This document shows, one piece after another, positions 1 through 7,489 of a stretch of 16,985 nt of DNA. The stretch is from Actinomycetes bacterium (GTDB lineage: Bacteria > Actinomycetota > Actinomycetes > Actinomycetales > Dermatophilaceae). The notes under the pieces are model-generated. The model made no database searches. It saw nothing but the letters and a program-made list of their open reading frames with translations, and was not told where the DNA came from. Position 1 is the first letter of the stretch. Every line of letters begins with the position of its first letter. Both the position numbers and the translations under genes were made by a program. The stretch spans positions 1 through 16,985 of the forward strand of contig JAEXXY010000547.1 in the NCBI GenBank assembly GCA_023451855.1. Reading direction: 5' to 3'.

Positions 1-246
1 ACCCCGACGCCCACCGGCACGTCGACGCCGAGCCCCACGACCTCGCAGCCGGCCCCGACGGGCACGCCCGACCCGGCCGCGCTGGCCCAGGCGATCAACG
101 ACGCCCAGGCGGCCTACACCGAGGGAGAGGCGGCGCTCAAGCGCGGCGACTTCGCGGCCTACGGACAGGCGCAGGCGCGTCTCGAGCAGGCCCTGCAGCG
201 GGCCGCAGCAGCTGCCCCGCAGGGCACCGCCACGAAGAGCCCCTGA
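1..246 (+). CDS. C-terminal end of a UPF0182-family-like membrane protein (partial, 5' end outside window)
   Basis: The open frame enters from the left edge in frame 1 and stops at TGA 244-246, giving 81 residues. It starts with a Thr/Pro/Ser-rich linker (about residues 1-24). An Ala/Gln/Glu-rich amphipathic helix follows, containing 'INDAQAAY' and 'LKRGDFAAYGQAQARLEQAL'. A low-complexity linker followed by a 'GDFAAYGQAQ.RL..A' helix is how the large actinobacterial UPF0182 integral membrane proteins of unknown function usually end. The membrane domain itself lies outside the window, so the assignment rests on this tail alone. A 13-bp GC-rich hairpin begins 20 nt after the stop, which suggests the transcript ends here and that the next gene is transcribed separately. 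Alternative: another secreted or membrane protein with a similar coiled tail. Confidence 0.65.
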   Translation, partial: TPTPTGTSTPSPTTSQPAPTGTPDPAALAQAINDAQAAYTEGEAALKRGDFAAYGQAQARLEQALQRAAAAAPQGTATKSP

Positions 247-265
247 GGCCCCTCGTCCGGAGCGA

Positions 266-307
266 GCGCCCCGGGGCCGTACCCGTCCGGGTCCGGCCCC
301 GGGGCGC
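266..307 (+). terminator. GC-rich hairpin terminator after the UPF0182-like gene
   Basis: A perfect 13-bp inverted repeat (arms 266-278 and 295-307, GCGCCCCGGGGCC and its complement) encloses a second 5-bp stem (281-285 with 288-292). It lies 20 nt beyond the stop codon. No T-run follows, which is common for actinobacterial terminators. Confidence 0.75.
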
Positions 308-384
308 GCTCTCGGTAGCCCGTTCTCCGGTGTTCGTTCTCCCGGAGGCCTGGAGCGCGTCGCCCGCCGTTCAGGTCCCGGGCC

Positions 385-390
385 TAGCCT
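385..390 (+). promoter_or_regulatory. -10 box (TAGCCT) of a probable leaderless promoter for the double-HTH regulator
   Basis: TAGCCT fits the actinobacterial TANNNT -10 pattern. It ends 8 nt before the GTG at 399, so transcription would begin at or next to the start codon. No Shine-Dalgarno sequence precedes this GTG, which agrees with a leaderless mRNA. Confidence 0.5.
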
Positions 391-398
391 GACGCGTC

Positions 399-1868
399 GT
401 GCTGAGCTCACGGGGGTCGCTGCTGCGGGCCTGGCGTCGGGCGAGAGGCCACACCCAGGCCGAGCTCGCGCAGCGACTCGGTGTCACGTCGGCGGCCGTG
501 AGCGCCTGGGAGACCGGAGTCCGCGGCATCGCGCTGCCGACGCTGGAGGAGCTCGACGCCGTCCTCGCGGCCGGCGGCTGCCTCGTCGGTCTCTGCGTCG
601 CGATCGGCACGATGCTGCTGGAGCCGCGGACGCGCTGGGCGCACGCGTTCCACGACGACACCGGTCCGGTCTGGGCGTGGATCCGGCCGCGGTCGGCCGG
701 GCGGGTGCGAGGGCTCGCCCGGTTGCGGGTCTTCGCCTTCGGCCTCGACCACGAGGTCGGGCCCGAGGGTCTGTTCATGGTCGCGCCGCGGCTCGACCCG
801 AACTGGGTGGTCACGGTGCAGACGGAGGAGCCCGTCTGGGTCGACTTCGGCCGCGGGGTGCCGCCGGACTGGCTCGGTGTGCCGACGGTGTCCTCGGTCG
901 GTCTGCGCGATGTCGTGCTGACCCACCCCAGCGACCCGATGCTCGAACTGCTCCTGGACGGTGTCCAGCGGCTCGCGGGGGAAAACGGCACCGCCCTCCG
1001 GGGGCGGCTGCGGGAACTGGTCGACGTCTCGCGGTGGGACGCTCTCGAGGCGCAGTGGCGTCGGGGTGCCGACGTCGAAGCACCCCGCGGCGTCGAGGAT
1101 CCGGCTCCGCCACGGACCCTCGAGAGCAGGCGCGCCCTGCATCGACGCCTTCGTGCGGCCCGGGGCCTCACCCAGTCCGATGCCGCGCAGCTGGTCACGC
1201 GCCTGCTCCGTGGCCGGGACGGGCGTCCGGACGGCACGGTGGCGGGGCCGACGGCCGTCTCGGCCATGCAGATCCACAACTACGAGACCGGCCGGCGCGG
1301 TCGCGTGCCCCACCTGGCGGCCCTGCTGGACCGGGCCTACGACGCGTTCGGCACCAGCTGCTTCGAACCCGTGCGGACCACCGACCTGCGCCCGGGTGCG
1401 GTCGCCGCAGGCTTCCCCGACTTCTGGATCGGACCCGTCACGGTGGAGGCCCGCCCCGTGGGCCGCGCAGCCACGCCCGGTCCGATGACGCTGCGGTGGC
1501 GTGGCCGGCTGCGCCAGGTGCCGCTGTGCTCGGAGCCCGTGACGCTCGGCTGCCTCCGCCTCGCCGACGACGGCGACCTCACCGTGTCCCTGCCGCCGGG
1601 CTGGCGGCTCGACGTCCGGATGGGCCACGACCCGGGTGCCCGGGAGCTGGTCGTCGACTGGGTGCCGGTCAGCAGCGAGGTGGGTCGGGCCGTCGTCCAG
1701 CGGATCCTGACCAGCGTGCGCCTCGCGGTCGGGGTGTCCGAGGAGAACCTGAGGCAAGCCATTCTCGGGGCCGACGAGCCGGTGCAACGTCCGGTCACAC
1801 CGGAGTCAACGATCTCTTGCACCTCAACAGCCGGTTGCACGCCGCCCCGGTACGGCCCGGCCCGTTAA
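399..1868 (+). CDS. Transcriptional regulator with two separate XRE/HTH_3-like domains
   Basis: A 489-aa protein starting at GTG 399. Residues about 7-58 form a Cro/CI-type helix-turn-helix ('RGHTQAELAQRLGVTSAAVS', then WETG). A mixed alpha/beta stretch follows (about 70-235). Residues about 246-318 look like a second HTH of the same type ('RAARGLTQSDAAQLVTRLL ... MQIHNYETGRRG'), enlarged by a Gly/Arg-rich insertion between its helices near 271-285. The C-terminal part (about 325-455) looks like a beta-rich sensing or dimerisation domain, and the last 30 residues are low complexity. The protein is cytoplasmic and probably binds DNA. The ABC/phosphoesterase operon starts 86 nt downstream on the same strand, so it is a reasonable target, although autoregulation only is equally possible. 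No exact family is recognised. Tandem XRE domains in one chain are uncommon. Confidence 0.75.
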   Translation: MLSSRGSLLRAWRRARGHTQAELAQRLGVTSAAVSAWETGVRGIALPTLEELDAVLAAGGCLVGLCVAIGTMLLEPRTRWAHAFHDDTGPVWAWIRPRSAGRVRGLARLRVFAFGLDHEVGPEGLFMVAPRLDPNWVVTVQTEEPVWVDFGRGVPPDWLGVPTVSSVGLRDVVLTHPSDPMLELLLDGVQRLAGENGTALRGRLRELVDVSRWDALEAQWRRGADVEAPRGVEDPAPPRTLESRRALHRRLRAARGLTQSDAAQLVTRLLRGRDGRPDGTVAGPTAVSAMQIHNYETGRRGRVPHLAALLDRAYDAFGTSCFEPVRTTDLRPGAVAAGFPDFWIGPVTVEARPVGRAATPGPMTLRWRGRLRQVPLCSEPVTLGCLRLADDGDLTVSLPPGWRLDVRMGHDPGARELVVDWVPVSSEVGRAVVQRILTSVRLAVGVSEENLRQAILGADEPVQRPVTPESTISCTSTAGCTPPRYGPAR

Positions 1869-1912
1869 TCCGGAGTTCGTCCCCGCGCCCCGTCGATTCA
1901 GGCCTGTGTACC

Positions 1913-1918
1913 TAGGTT
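1913..1918 (+). promoter_or_regulatory. Candidate -10 box (TAGGTT) for the ABC/phosphoesterase operon
   Basis: TAGGTT lies 36 nt upstream of the ATG at 1955, inside the 86-nt gap after the regulator. This would give a leader of about 30 nt containing the GGAG ribosome-binding site (1945-1948). No good -35 is visible. The pattern TTCAGG-(7 or 8 nt)-CCTAG occurs both here (1897-1915) and before the regulator (370-387), so both promoters might share an element. Confidence 0.35.
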
Positions 1919-1954
1919 CCTCGGTGTCCGTTTCGTCAACCGACGGAGATCGAC

Positions 1955-2899
1955 ATGCAGACGCCGCCGGCCGTGAAGGCCCGCCAGCTGACCCAGTGCT
2001 TCGGCGAGGTCGTCGCGCTCGACGGCATCGACCTCGACATCGCCGAGGGCGAGGTGCACGGGCTCGTCGGGCCGAACGGGGCGGGCAAGACGACGCTGCT
2101 CGGGCTCCTGCTCGGTCTCGCGGTGCCCGACGCCGGCACGCTCGAGATCTTGGGAGAGAGCGTCGGGCGGACGCTGGCCGTGCCCGCCGGCGTAGCCGGG
2201 TTCGTCGACGGTCCGGGGCTCTACCCGACGCTGACCGCCCGCCAGAACCTTTCGGCACTGGCCCGCCTCCGGGGCCGGGGCGTCGCGCCCGGGGAGGTGG
2301 CCGATGCGCTCGAGCAGGTGGGCCTCGGTGCCGTAGCCGACGACCGGGCCCGCGAGTTCTCCCTCGGGATGCGCCAGCGGCTCGGGCTCGCGGCCGCCCT
2401 CCTGACCCGACCGCGCCTGCTCGTGCTCGACGAGCCCGCCAACGGCCTGGACCCCGCCGGCAAGAACCACGTGCACCGCGTCATCACCGGGCTCGCCGAC
2501 GCCGGAACGGCGGTCGTGCTGTCGAGCCACCGCATGGACGACGTCGCCGCCCTCTGCTCTGAGGTGACGCTCCTGGCCACCGGACGCGTGGTCTTCACCG
2601 GTCCGGTCGACAAGCTGGCCCTCGAGAGCCGCGAGGCCGACTACCGCGTGGTGACCTCGGACGCCGGAACGGCCGCCCGGCTGGCGCTCGAGGTACCCGG
2701 GCTGCGCACGCCACCGGCGGCCGAACCGTCCGTCCGGCCGCCGAGCCGCGGACTGGCCGTGCGCGGAAGCGTCGCGGCGATGGACGAGCTCGTGGTGCGG
2801 CTCGTCGGCGCCGGCGTGGCCGTGCGCGAGCTGGCGCCCGTCGTGTCGCCGCTGGAGTCCGCCTACCTCGCCCTCACCGCCACCGAGGAGCCCCGATGA
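1955..2899 (+). CDS. ABC transporter ATP-binding protein (ABC-2 / drug-type exporter family)
   Basis: A 314-aa nucleotide-binding subunit starting at ATG 1955, with GGAG 6 nt upstream. Visible motifs are Walker A GPNGAGKT (39-46), the signature FSLGMRQRL (135-143, the SLGMRQR form common in ABC-2 transporters), Walker B LLVLDEP (155-161), the D-loop NGLDPAG and the H-loop His192 (SSH). At the Q-loop position the sequence reads VDGPGLYP, so Asp85 stands where Gln is canonical; related bacteriocin-immunity-type ATPases often carry Glu here. Residues after about 215 form a C-terminal extension typical of this family. It should energise the permease encoded next, because the stop overlaps that start (ATGA at 2896-2899), implying translational coupling. 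The substrate cannot be read from the sequence. Confidence 0.93.
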   Translation: MQTPPAVKARQLTQCFGEVVALDGIDLDIAEGEVHGLVGPNGAGKTTLLGLLLGLAVPDAGTLEILGESVGRTLAVPAGVAGFVDGPGLYPTLTARQNLSALARLRGRGVAPGEVADALEQVGLGAVADDRAREFSLGMRQRLGLAAALLTRPRLLVLDEPANGLDPAGKNHVHRVITGLADAGTAVVLSSHRMDDVAALCSEVTLLATGRVVFTGPVDKLALESREADYRVVTSDAGTAARLALEVPGLRTPPAAEPSVRPPSRGLAVRGSVAAMDELVVRLVGAGVAVRELAPVVSPLESAYLALTATEEPR

Positions 2900-4275
2900 C
2901 GACGACTGCCGCTCCTGGAGAGCACGCACCGGCCGGCGACGCCTCCCGCCGCCCCGGACCGGCAGCCCTGCTCGAGACCTACCGGTTCGAACTGCGGAAG
3001 ACCCTGTCGCTGTGGCGGATCCGCCTTGTGCTGGTCGCGGCGCTCGTGGGGCCGGGGGTACTCGTCGCCGTCATGGGCAACCAGACCTCGCTGCCCGCGG
3101 ACACGGTGTTCGGGCGGTGGATGGGCATGAGCGGGTGGGCCGGCTCGCTGGTCGTGCTCGACGCGGCCTCCTCGTACGGACTGCCGCTGCTGACCTGCCT
3201 CGTCGCCGGCGACGCGTTCGCTGCCGAGGACCGCATCGGCACGTGGCGCCACCTGCTCATGGCCGTCCGGTCGCCCAAGCGCATCTTCGCCGCCAAGGCG
3301 CTCGCGAGCCTGACCGTCATCTGGGTCGTCGTCCTGCTGCTCGCCGTCTCGAGCGTCGCCGGCGGCCTGCTCGGCATCGGCAACCACCCGCTGGTCGGCC
3401 TCGACGGCTCGGTCCTCGGGCCGGCCGCGGCGGCGCGCGGTGTCGGGCTCGCCTGGGTCGTCGTGCTCGTGCCCACGACGGCCTTCGCGGCCCTCGGCCT
3501 GCTCGGCTCGGTCGTGCTCGGTCGCTCGCCGATGGGGCTGCTCGTGCCGGCGGTGGTCGCCTCGGTCATGTCGCTGGCCCAGCTGCTGCCGCTGCCGGTC
3601 GCACTGCGCATGGCGCTGCCGACCCAGGCCTTCGTGGCCTGGCGCGGTCTGTTCACCGACCCACCTCAGACGGGCCCGCTCGCGCTCGGCCTCGGAGTCA
3701 GCCTCGCGTGGGCGGCCGTGGCCACCGCAGTGGCGCTGCGCCTGTTCCTGCGTCGTGACTTCACCGACCTCGCCCACGACGGCTCGGGCCGTCGCACGGT
3801 CCTGGCCGCCGCGCCGCTCGTGGGCCTCACGGTCGTGACTGGGTTCGTCGTCGCGGTTGCAGCCCCGGGCGCCACGGGTACCGGCATCGAGCGCCCGAAG
3901 CTCGAGGCGTCGCTCGCGACGTCCTTCGGCCACCTCTACCGCGTGCAGGCCGCGGAGCTGCATCGGGCACCGGTCACCGAGGCCCAGCTGGCCACGACGG
4001 CCTCGTGCGACAAGGGCGGCAGCCGCCTCGAGGACACCGGCCCCGGCGCGGACTGGCGCTGCGTCGTCACCTGGCACCTGCCCGGCGCGAGCGCCGTGGG
4101 CACCGCCATCTACCAGCTCGACGTCACCGCCGACGGGCGGTACGTCGCCGACGGGGACGGACCCAAGGAGGTCAACGGCAGCTTCACCGTCCGCTCCTCC
4201 CGCGGCGACGCCCCCAACCCGCTGTGGCAGCTCGACGGCACCGTCGACCTGCTCGACCCCACCCCGAAGGGATGA
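2896..4275 (+). CDS. ABC transporter permease with a C-terminal extracytoplasmic domain
   Basis: A 459-aa integral membrane protein whose ATG overlaps the ATPase stop. After a hydrophilic N-terminus, hydrophobic segments lie at about 41-60, 81-105, 135-160, 182-208, 211-232, 260-285 and 301-323. A soluble tail of about 135 residues follows (324-459). With six helices plus a seventh that anchors the tail, the tail is probably outside the membrane. It contains two cysteines (Cys371 and Cys389, in 'TASCDKGG' and 'DWRCVVTWHLPG') that could form a disulfide, which supports an extracytoplasmic location. Typical ABC-2 permeases lack such a tail. The next gene encodes an exported protein only 7 nt downstream, so the tail could contact it (inference). 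The N-terminal half is a standard ABC-2-type permease; the export substrate is unknown. Confidence 0.85.
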   Translation: MTTTAAPGEHAPAGDASRRPGPAALLETYRFELRKTLSLWRIRLVLVAALVGPGVLVAVMGNQTSLPADTVFGRWMGMSGWAGSLVVLDAASSYGLPLLTCLVAGDAFAAEDRIGTWRHLLMAVRSPKRIFAAKALASLTVIWVVVLLLAVSSVAGGLLGIGNHPLVGLDGSVLGPAAAARGVGLAWVVVLVPTTAFAALGLLGSVVLGRSPMGLLVPAVVASVMSLAQLLPLPVALRMALPTQAFVAWRGLFTDPPQTGPLALGLGVSLAWAAVATAVALRLFLRRDFTDLAHDGSGRRTVLAAAPLVGLTVVTGFVVAVAAPGATGTGIERPKLEASLATSFGHLYRVQAAELHRAPVTEAQLATTASCDKGGSRLEDTGPGADWRCVVTWHLPGASAVGTAIYQLDVTADGRYVADGDGPKEVNGSFTVRSSRGDAPNPLWQLDGTVDLLDPTPKG

Positions 4276-4282
4276 CCCACCC

Positions 4283-7096
4283 ATGCACGTGACCAGACAC
4301 AGACGCGAGGACGCCCAGCGCGGCGCCGCCTTCACCCGAGGCCGTCGGGCCCGGATCGTCCTCGCCTCCACCGCCGCTCTCGTTGTGGCCGGCACCGCCG
4401 TCGAGGCCTACGCGAGCACGGTCGGGTTCGGCGACCAGCAGGTCGGCACCGAGTACGCCGCGGGGCTGCAGATCTCCTCCGACCAGGTCACCAAGCCGTA
4501 CGGAGAGCGCCTCGTCACCGAGCTCGGAAAGTTCATGGGATCGACGGTCAGCGCCGACGGCCGCTACCTGGCCGCAACGAGCAACGACCGCTCGATCTCC
4601 CTGCAGGTCTTCGACCTGCGCACCTACACGCTCATCTGGACCGTCGGCAGCGCCGCCACGGCGAACCAGAAGGCGTCCGACAACACCGTGGGGCAGGAGG
4701 GCCCCACCTACTCCCCGGACGGGAAGTTCCTCTGGGTGCCGCAGGCCACCGGCCTGACGCGCTACCCGGTCAACGCCGACGGCACGCTCGGAGCCGGCAC
4801 GAAGGTCGTCATCCCCGCCGTCAACGGCGCCCAGGCACTCACCGGCAAGGCCGTCTTCTCGCCCGACGGCTCGCGGCTCTACGCCGCGGTGAACGGGCAG
4901 AACCGCGTCGTGCTCATCGACCCGGTCGCCGGTACCGTCACGCGCAGCTGGACCACCGGCATCGCGCCCCGCCACCTGACCTTTGCCGGCGACAAGCTCT
5001 ACGTCAGCAACGAGGGCGGCCGCTTCGCCGAGCAGGGGGAGACGACCATCAACTCCTACGGCACCCAGGTTCCGGCCGACGGCAACCTGGGCACCGCCAC
5101 CACCGGCACGCTCAGCGTCATCGACACGAGCGCCCCTGAGGCAGAGGTCCGTTCGATCCGGGTGGGGCTGCACCCGACCGCGATGTACGCGTCCGGCAAG
5201 GCGCTCTTCGTCACCAACACCGTCGACGACACGGTCTCGGTCGTGAACACCGACTCCGACCAGGTCGTCCAGACCATCAGCACCCAGCCGTGGAAGGGCT
5301 CGGAGGTCGGGTACCAGCCGAACGGCGTCACCGTGACGCCCGACGGGCGCCTGCTCGTGACGCTCGGACGCGCCAACGCCGTGGCGGTGTACCGCTACCA
5401 CGGCGACCCGCAGGAGCCGGTCAGCTTCATCGGCCTGCTGCCCACCGACTACTACCCCTCGGCGGTCGCCGGCGTCGGAGGCCAGGTCGTCGTGACGAAC
5501 ACGCGGGGGATCGACGCGCGTGGCCCGCTCATCACGTTCAAGCAGGGCCCCGGCACCAACCCGGCCACGGGCCACGGAACGCACGGCACCACAGCGTCGC
5601 TGACCCGCTTCACGCTGCCGAGCGACGACGCGATCGCCCGTGCCACCTCCACCGTGTTCGCCCAGAACGGCTGGCGCCCGGGCGACACCGACGTCAAGCA
5701 GGCCACGGGCGACAAGCAGAAGGCCGTGGCCGTGCCGAAGCGCATCGGCGACCCGTCGACGATCAAGCACGTGTTCGTCCTCGTCAAGGAGAACCGGACC
5801 TACGACCAGGTGTACGGCGACGACACGCGCGGCAACGGCGACGCCTCGCTCGCACAGTTCGGCGCGACCGTCACCCCGAACCAGCACGCCCTCGCCAAGC
5901 AGTTCGGCCTCTACGACAACACCTACGACGTCGGGACCAACTCGGCCGAGGGCCACAACTGGCTCATGCAGGGCGACAACCCCGAGTACACGGAGTCGAG
6001 CGCCGGCGAGTACACGCGCAGCTACGACACCGAGGACGACGTGCTCGGCCACCAGCGTTCCGGGTTCCTCTGGACGGCGGCCACAGCGGCGGGCCGGACC
6101 GCCCGCAACTTCGGTGAGTTCATGATGTGGGAGAACAAGCCCGCGGGCGCGACGTGGCAGAAGTACTACTGCGCCACGAAGAGCGTCGACGCCGGCGGCG
6201 ACCCCGCACAGCTCGTCGACCCGTCGCTGCGGCTCAACGTCCAGTCGCCGATCCCGTCGCTCAACGCGATCTCGAACCACGACTCGCCGATGTTCGACAC
6301 GAACATCCCCGACATCTACCGCTACCAGATCTGGAAGCAGGAGTTCGAGAGGAAGGGCCCGGCCGACCTCAACATGATGTGGCTCTCGAGCGACCACACC
6401 GGTGGTGCTCCAGACGCGCGCGCCCAGGTCGCCGACGGCGACCTCGCGGTCGGTCGCGTCGTCGACGAGATCTCGCACAGCCCCTACTGGAAGGACTCGG
6501 CGATCTTCGTCGTCGAGGACGACAGCCAGAACGGCGCCGACCACGTCGACGGCCACCGCGCCCCGATCCAGGTCATCAGCCCGTACGCCGCCCACGGCAA
6601 GGTCGTCAGCACCTACTACTCGCAGATCTCGATGATCCGCACCATCTCGCAGATCCTCGGGGCCCAGCCGCTCAACCAGAAGGTCGCCGCGGCGTCGCCG
6701 ATGTTCGACGCCTTCCAGTCGACGCCGGACTACACGCCGTTCGACGCGGTGCCCAACCAGGTGCCGCTCACCGAGGGCGTCGCAGCGCCACCGGCGTGCG
6801 GTGCCGACACCCTGGGCCGCACGGGTGCGGCTGCTGACGCCGTCAACGCCCAGGTGGCGTCGCAGACGGCCGTCCCGGCCGCGCAGAAGCACGTGGCCGC
6901 GGCGTGGGACGCCTGGCGTCAGTCCAAGAAGCTCGCCGGCAACGGTGCGGTCGCCGACTTCGCCAACCCCGAGCAGATGAACCGGTTCACCTGGTACCAG
7001 GCGCACGGGTGGAAGACGCCGTACCCGGGCGACTCGTCGGTGCTCGCGCCGTCGCAGGTGCCGGGCGCAGATCTGCCGCCGGCGGAGAACGAGTGA
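4283..7096 (+). CDS. Secreted bifunctional YncE-like beta-propeller / phosphoesterase (alkaline phosphatase superfamily)
   Basis: A 937-aa protein starting at ATG 4283, with AAGGG upstream; the frame is open further upstream but there it overlaps the permease. An Arg-rich n-region, a hydrophobic core (about 25-40) and an AYA-S site near residue 44 form a long Sec or Tat-like signal peptide without a lipobox. Residues about 70-480 are repeated beta-propeller blades of the YncE/lactonase type ('VSADGRYLAATSNDR', 'TYSPDGKFLWVP', 'VFSPDGSRLYAAV', 'VTPDGRLLVTL'). From about 495 a phosphoesterase domain (PF04185-like) begins with VLVKENRTYDQ (Glu503, Asn504) and continues through YDNTYDVGTNSAEGHNW. 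It includes the metal-site segment EDDSQNGADHVDGHR (745-759). Such fusions are known in actinobacteria, but their substrate is not established. It is the last gene of the ABC operon and ends before a hairpin at 7129. Confidence 0.9.
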   Translation: MHVTRHRREDAQRGAAFTRGRRARIVLASTAALVVAGTAVEAYASTVGFGDQQVGTEYAAGLQISSDQVTKPYGERLVTELGKFMGSTVSADGRYLAATSNDRSISLQVFDLRTYTLIWTVGSAATANQKASDNTVGQEGPTYSPDGKFLWVPQATGLTRYPVNADGTLGAGTKVVIPAVNGAQALTGKAVFSPDGSRLYAAVNGQNRVVLIDPVAGTVTRSWTTGIAPRHLTFAGDKLYVSNEGGRFAEQGETTINSYGTQVPADGNLGTATTGTLSVIDTSAPEAEVRSIRVGLHPTAMYASGKALFVTNTVDDTVSVVNTDSDQVVQTISTQPWKGSEVGYQPNGVTVTPDGRLLVTLGRANAVAVYRYHGDPQEPVSFIGLLPTDYYPSAVAGVGGQVVVTNTRGIDARGPLITFKQGPGTNPATGHGTHGTTASLTRFTLPSDDAIARATSTVFAQNGWRPGDTDVKQATGDKQKAVAVPKRIGDPSTIKHVFVLVKENRTYDQVYGDDTRGNGDASLAQFGATVTPNQHALAKQFGLYDNTYDVGTNSAEGHNWLMQGDNPEYTESSAGEYTRSYDTEDDVLGHQRSGFLWTAATAAGRTARNFGEFMMWENKPAGATWQKYYCATKSVDAGGDPAQLVDPSLRLNVQSPIPSLNAISNHDSPMFDTNIPDIYRYQIWKQEFERKGPADLNMMWLSSDHTGGAPDARAQVADGDLAVGRVVDEISHSPYWKDSAIFVVEDDSQNGADHVDGHRAPIQVISPYAAHGKVVSTYYSQISMIRTISQILGAQPLNQKVAAASPMFDAFQSTPDYTPFDAVPNQVPLTEGVAAPPACGADTLGRTGAAADAVNAQVASQTAVPAAQKHVAAAWDAWRQSKKLAGNGAVADFANPEQMNRFTWYQAHGWKTPYPGDSSVLAPSQVPGADLPPAENE

Positions 7097-7128
7097 CTTG
7101 ACGGTCTGAGCGACACGAGCCGAAAAGC

Positions 7129-7163
7129 ACTGGGGCAGCACCTGATTCGGGTGCTGCCCCAGT
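7129..7163 (+). terminator. Hairpin terminator of the ABC/phosphoesterase operon
   Basis: A perfect 14-bp inverted repeat (ACTGGGGCAGCACC at 7129-7142 and its complement at 7150-7163) with a 7-nt loop lies 32 nt after the phosphoesterase stop. It is preceded by AAAA and isolates the operon from the tRNA gene. Confidence 0.8.
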
Positions 7164-7233
7164 CGTCCTGCCTCTGGTGACGGCTTCCGTGCAGCGCGAG
7201 CACCGGTGCCGGAGAGGCGCTCGCGGGGTCGAT

Positions 7234-7263
7234 TTGGTCTTTCGCGGGGGAGTCGTCTAGGGT
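7234..7263 (+). promoter_or_regulatory. Promoter of the initiator tRNA gene
   Basis: TTGGTC (7234-7239) and TAGGGT (7258-7263) are separated by 18 bp and fit -35 and -10 boxes. Transcription would start around 7270, a few bases before the mature tRNA 5' end at 7277. Confidence 0.6.
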
Positions 7264-7276
7264 TAAGGCATACCGA

Positions 7277-7353
7277 CGCGGGGTGGAGCAGCTCGGTAGC
7301 TCGCCGGGCTCATAACCCGGAGGTCGCAGGTTCAAATCCTGCCCCCGCTACCA
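7277..7353 (+). tRNA. Initiator tRNA-fMet (anticodon CAT)
   Basis: A 77-nt cloverleaf with the CCA end encoded (7351-7353). The acceptor arm CGCGGGG (7277-7283) pairs with CCCCGCT (7343-7349), leaving a C1:U72 mismatch. That lack of a pair at 1:72 marks an initiator tRNA. The anticodon stem CCGGG/CCCGG gives the three consecutive G:C pairs also typical of initiators, around the loop CTCATAA with the CAT anticodon at 7311-7313. The T arm reads GCAGGTTCAAATCCTGC. It stands alone between two protein genes, with its own promoter and terminator. Confidence 0.97.
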
Positions 7354-7367
7354 ATCGCGTCAGGCGA

Positions 7368-7403
7368 GACGAAGGCCCGGACCATCTGGTCCGGGCCTTC
7401 GTC
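7368..7403. terminator. Long perfect hairpin after tRNA-fMet, probably bidirectional
   Basis: A 17-bp perfect inverted repeat (GACGAAGGCCCGGACCA at 7368-7384 and its complement at 7387-7403) with only two bases between the arms. It begins 15 nt after the tRNA. The marR-like gene on the minus strand ends at 7490, so the same hairpin could terminate that transcript too. Confidence 0.8.
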
Positions 7404-7489
7404 ATTCCCCGCTGGGTGTCCTTCCGCATGCGCCGCGCAGGCGCGCGCTCGTGCGACGTCCGGTGGCACCGGACGCGCGTGGGCGTCGC

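Noticed and set aside
3857..4282. Upstream extension of the phosphoesterase frame
   Set aside because: It overlaps the permease coding sequence and reads as Arg/Ser/Pro-rich shadow; ATG 4283 has a ribosome-binding site and is followed by a signal peptide.
2863..4395. Antisense frame of 510 codons opposite the permease
   Set aside because: Asp/Arg/Gly-rich shadow with no domain; the plus-strand membrane protein explains the region.
399..7096. Defence or toxin-antitoxin system built around the XRE-type regulator
   Set aside because: The neighbours are a transporter and a secreted enzyme; no toxin, nuclease or other effector domain is visible.
4184..7141. Antisense open frame of 985 codons across the phosphoesterase gene
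   Set aside because: It is the mirror frame of a GC-rich gene: composition is Val/Arg/Gly/Asp-biased, no domain is recognisable, and the plus strand carries clear conserved motifs.
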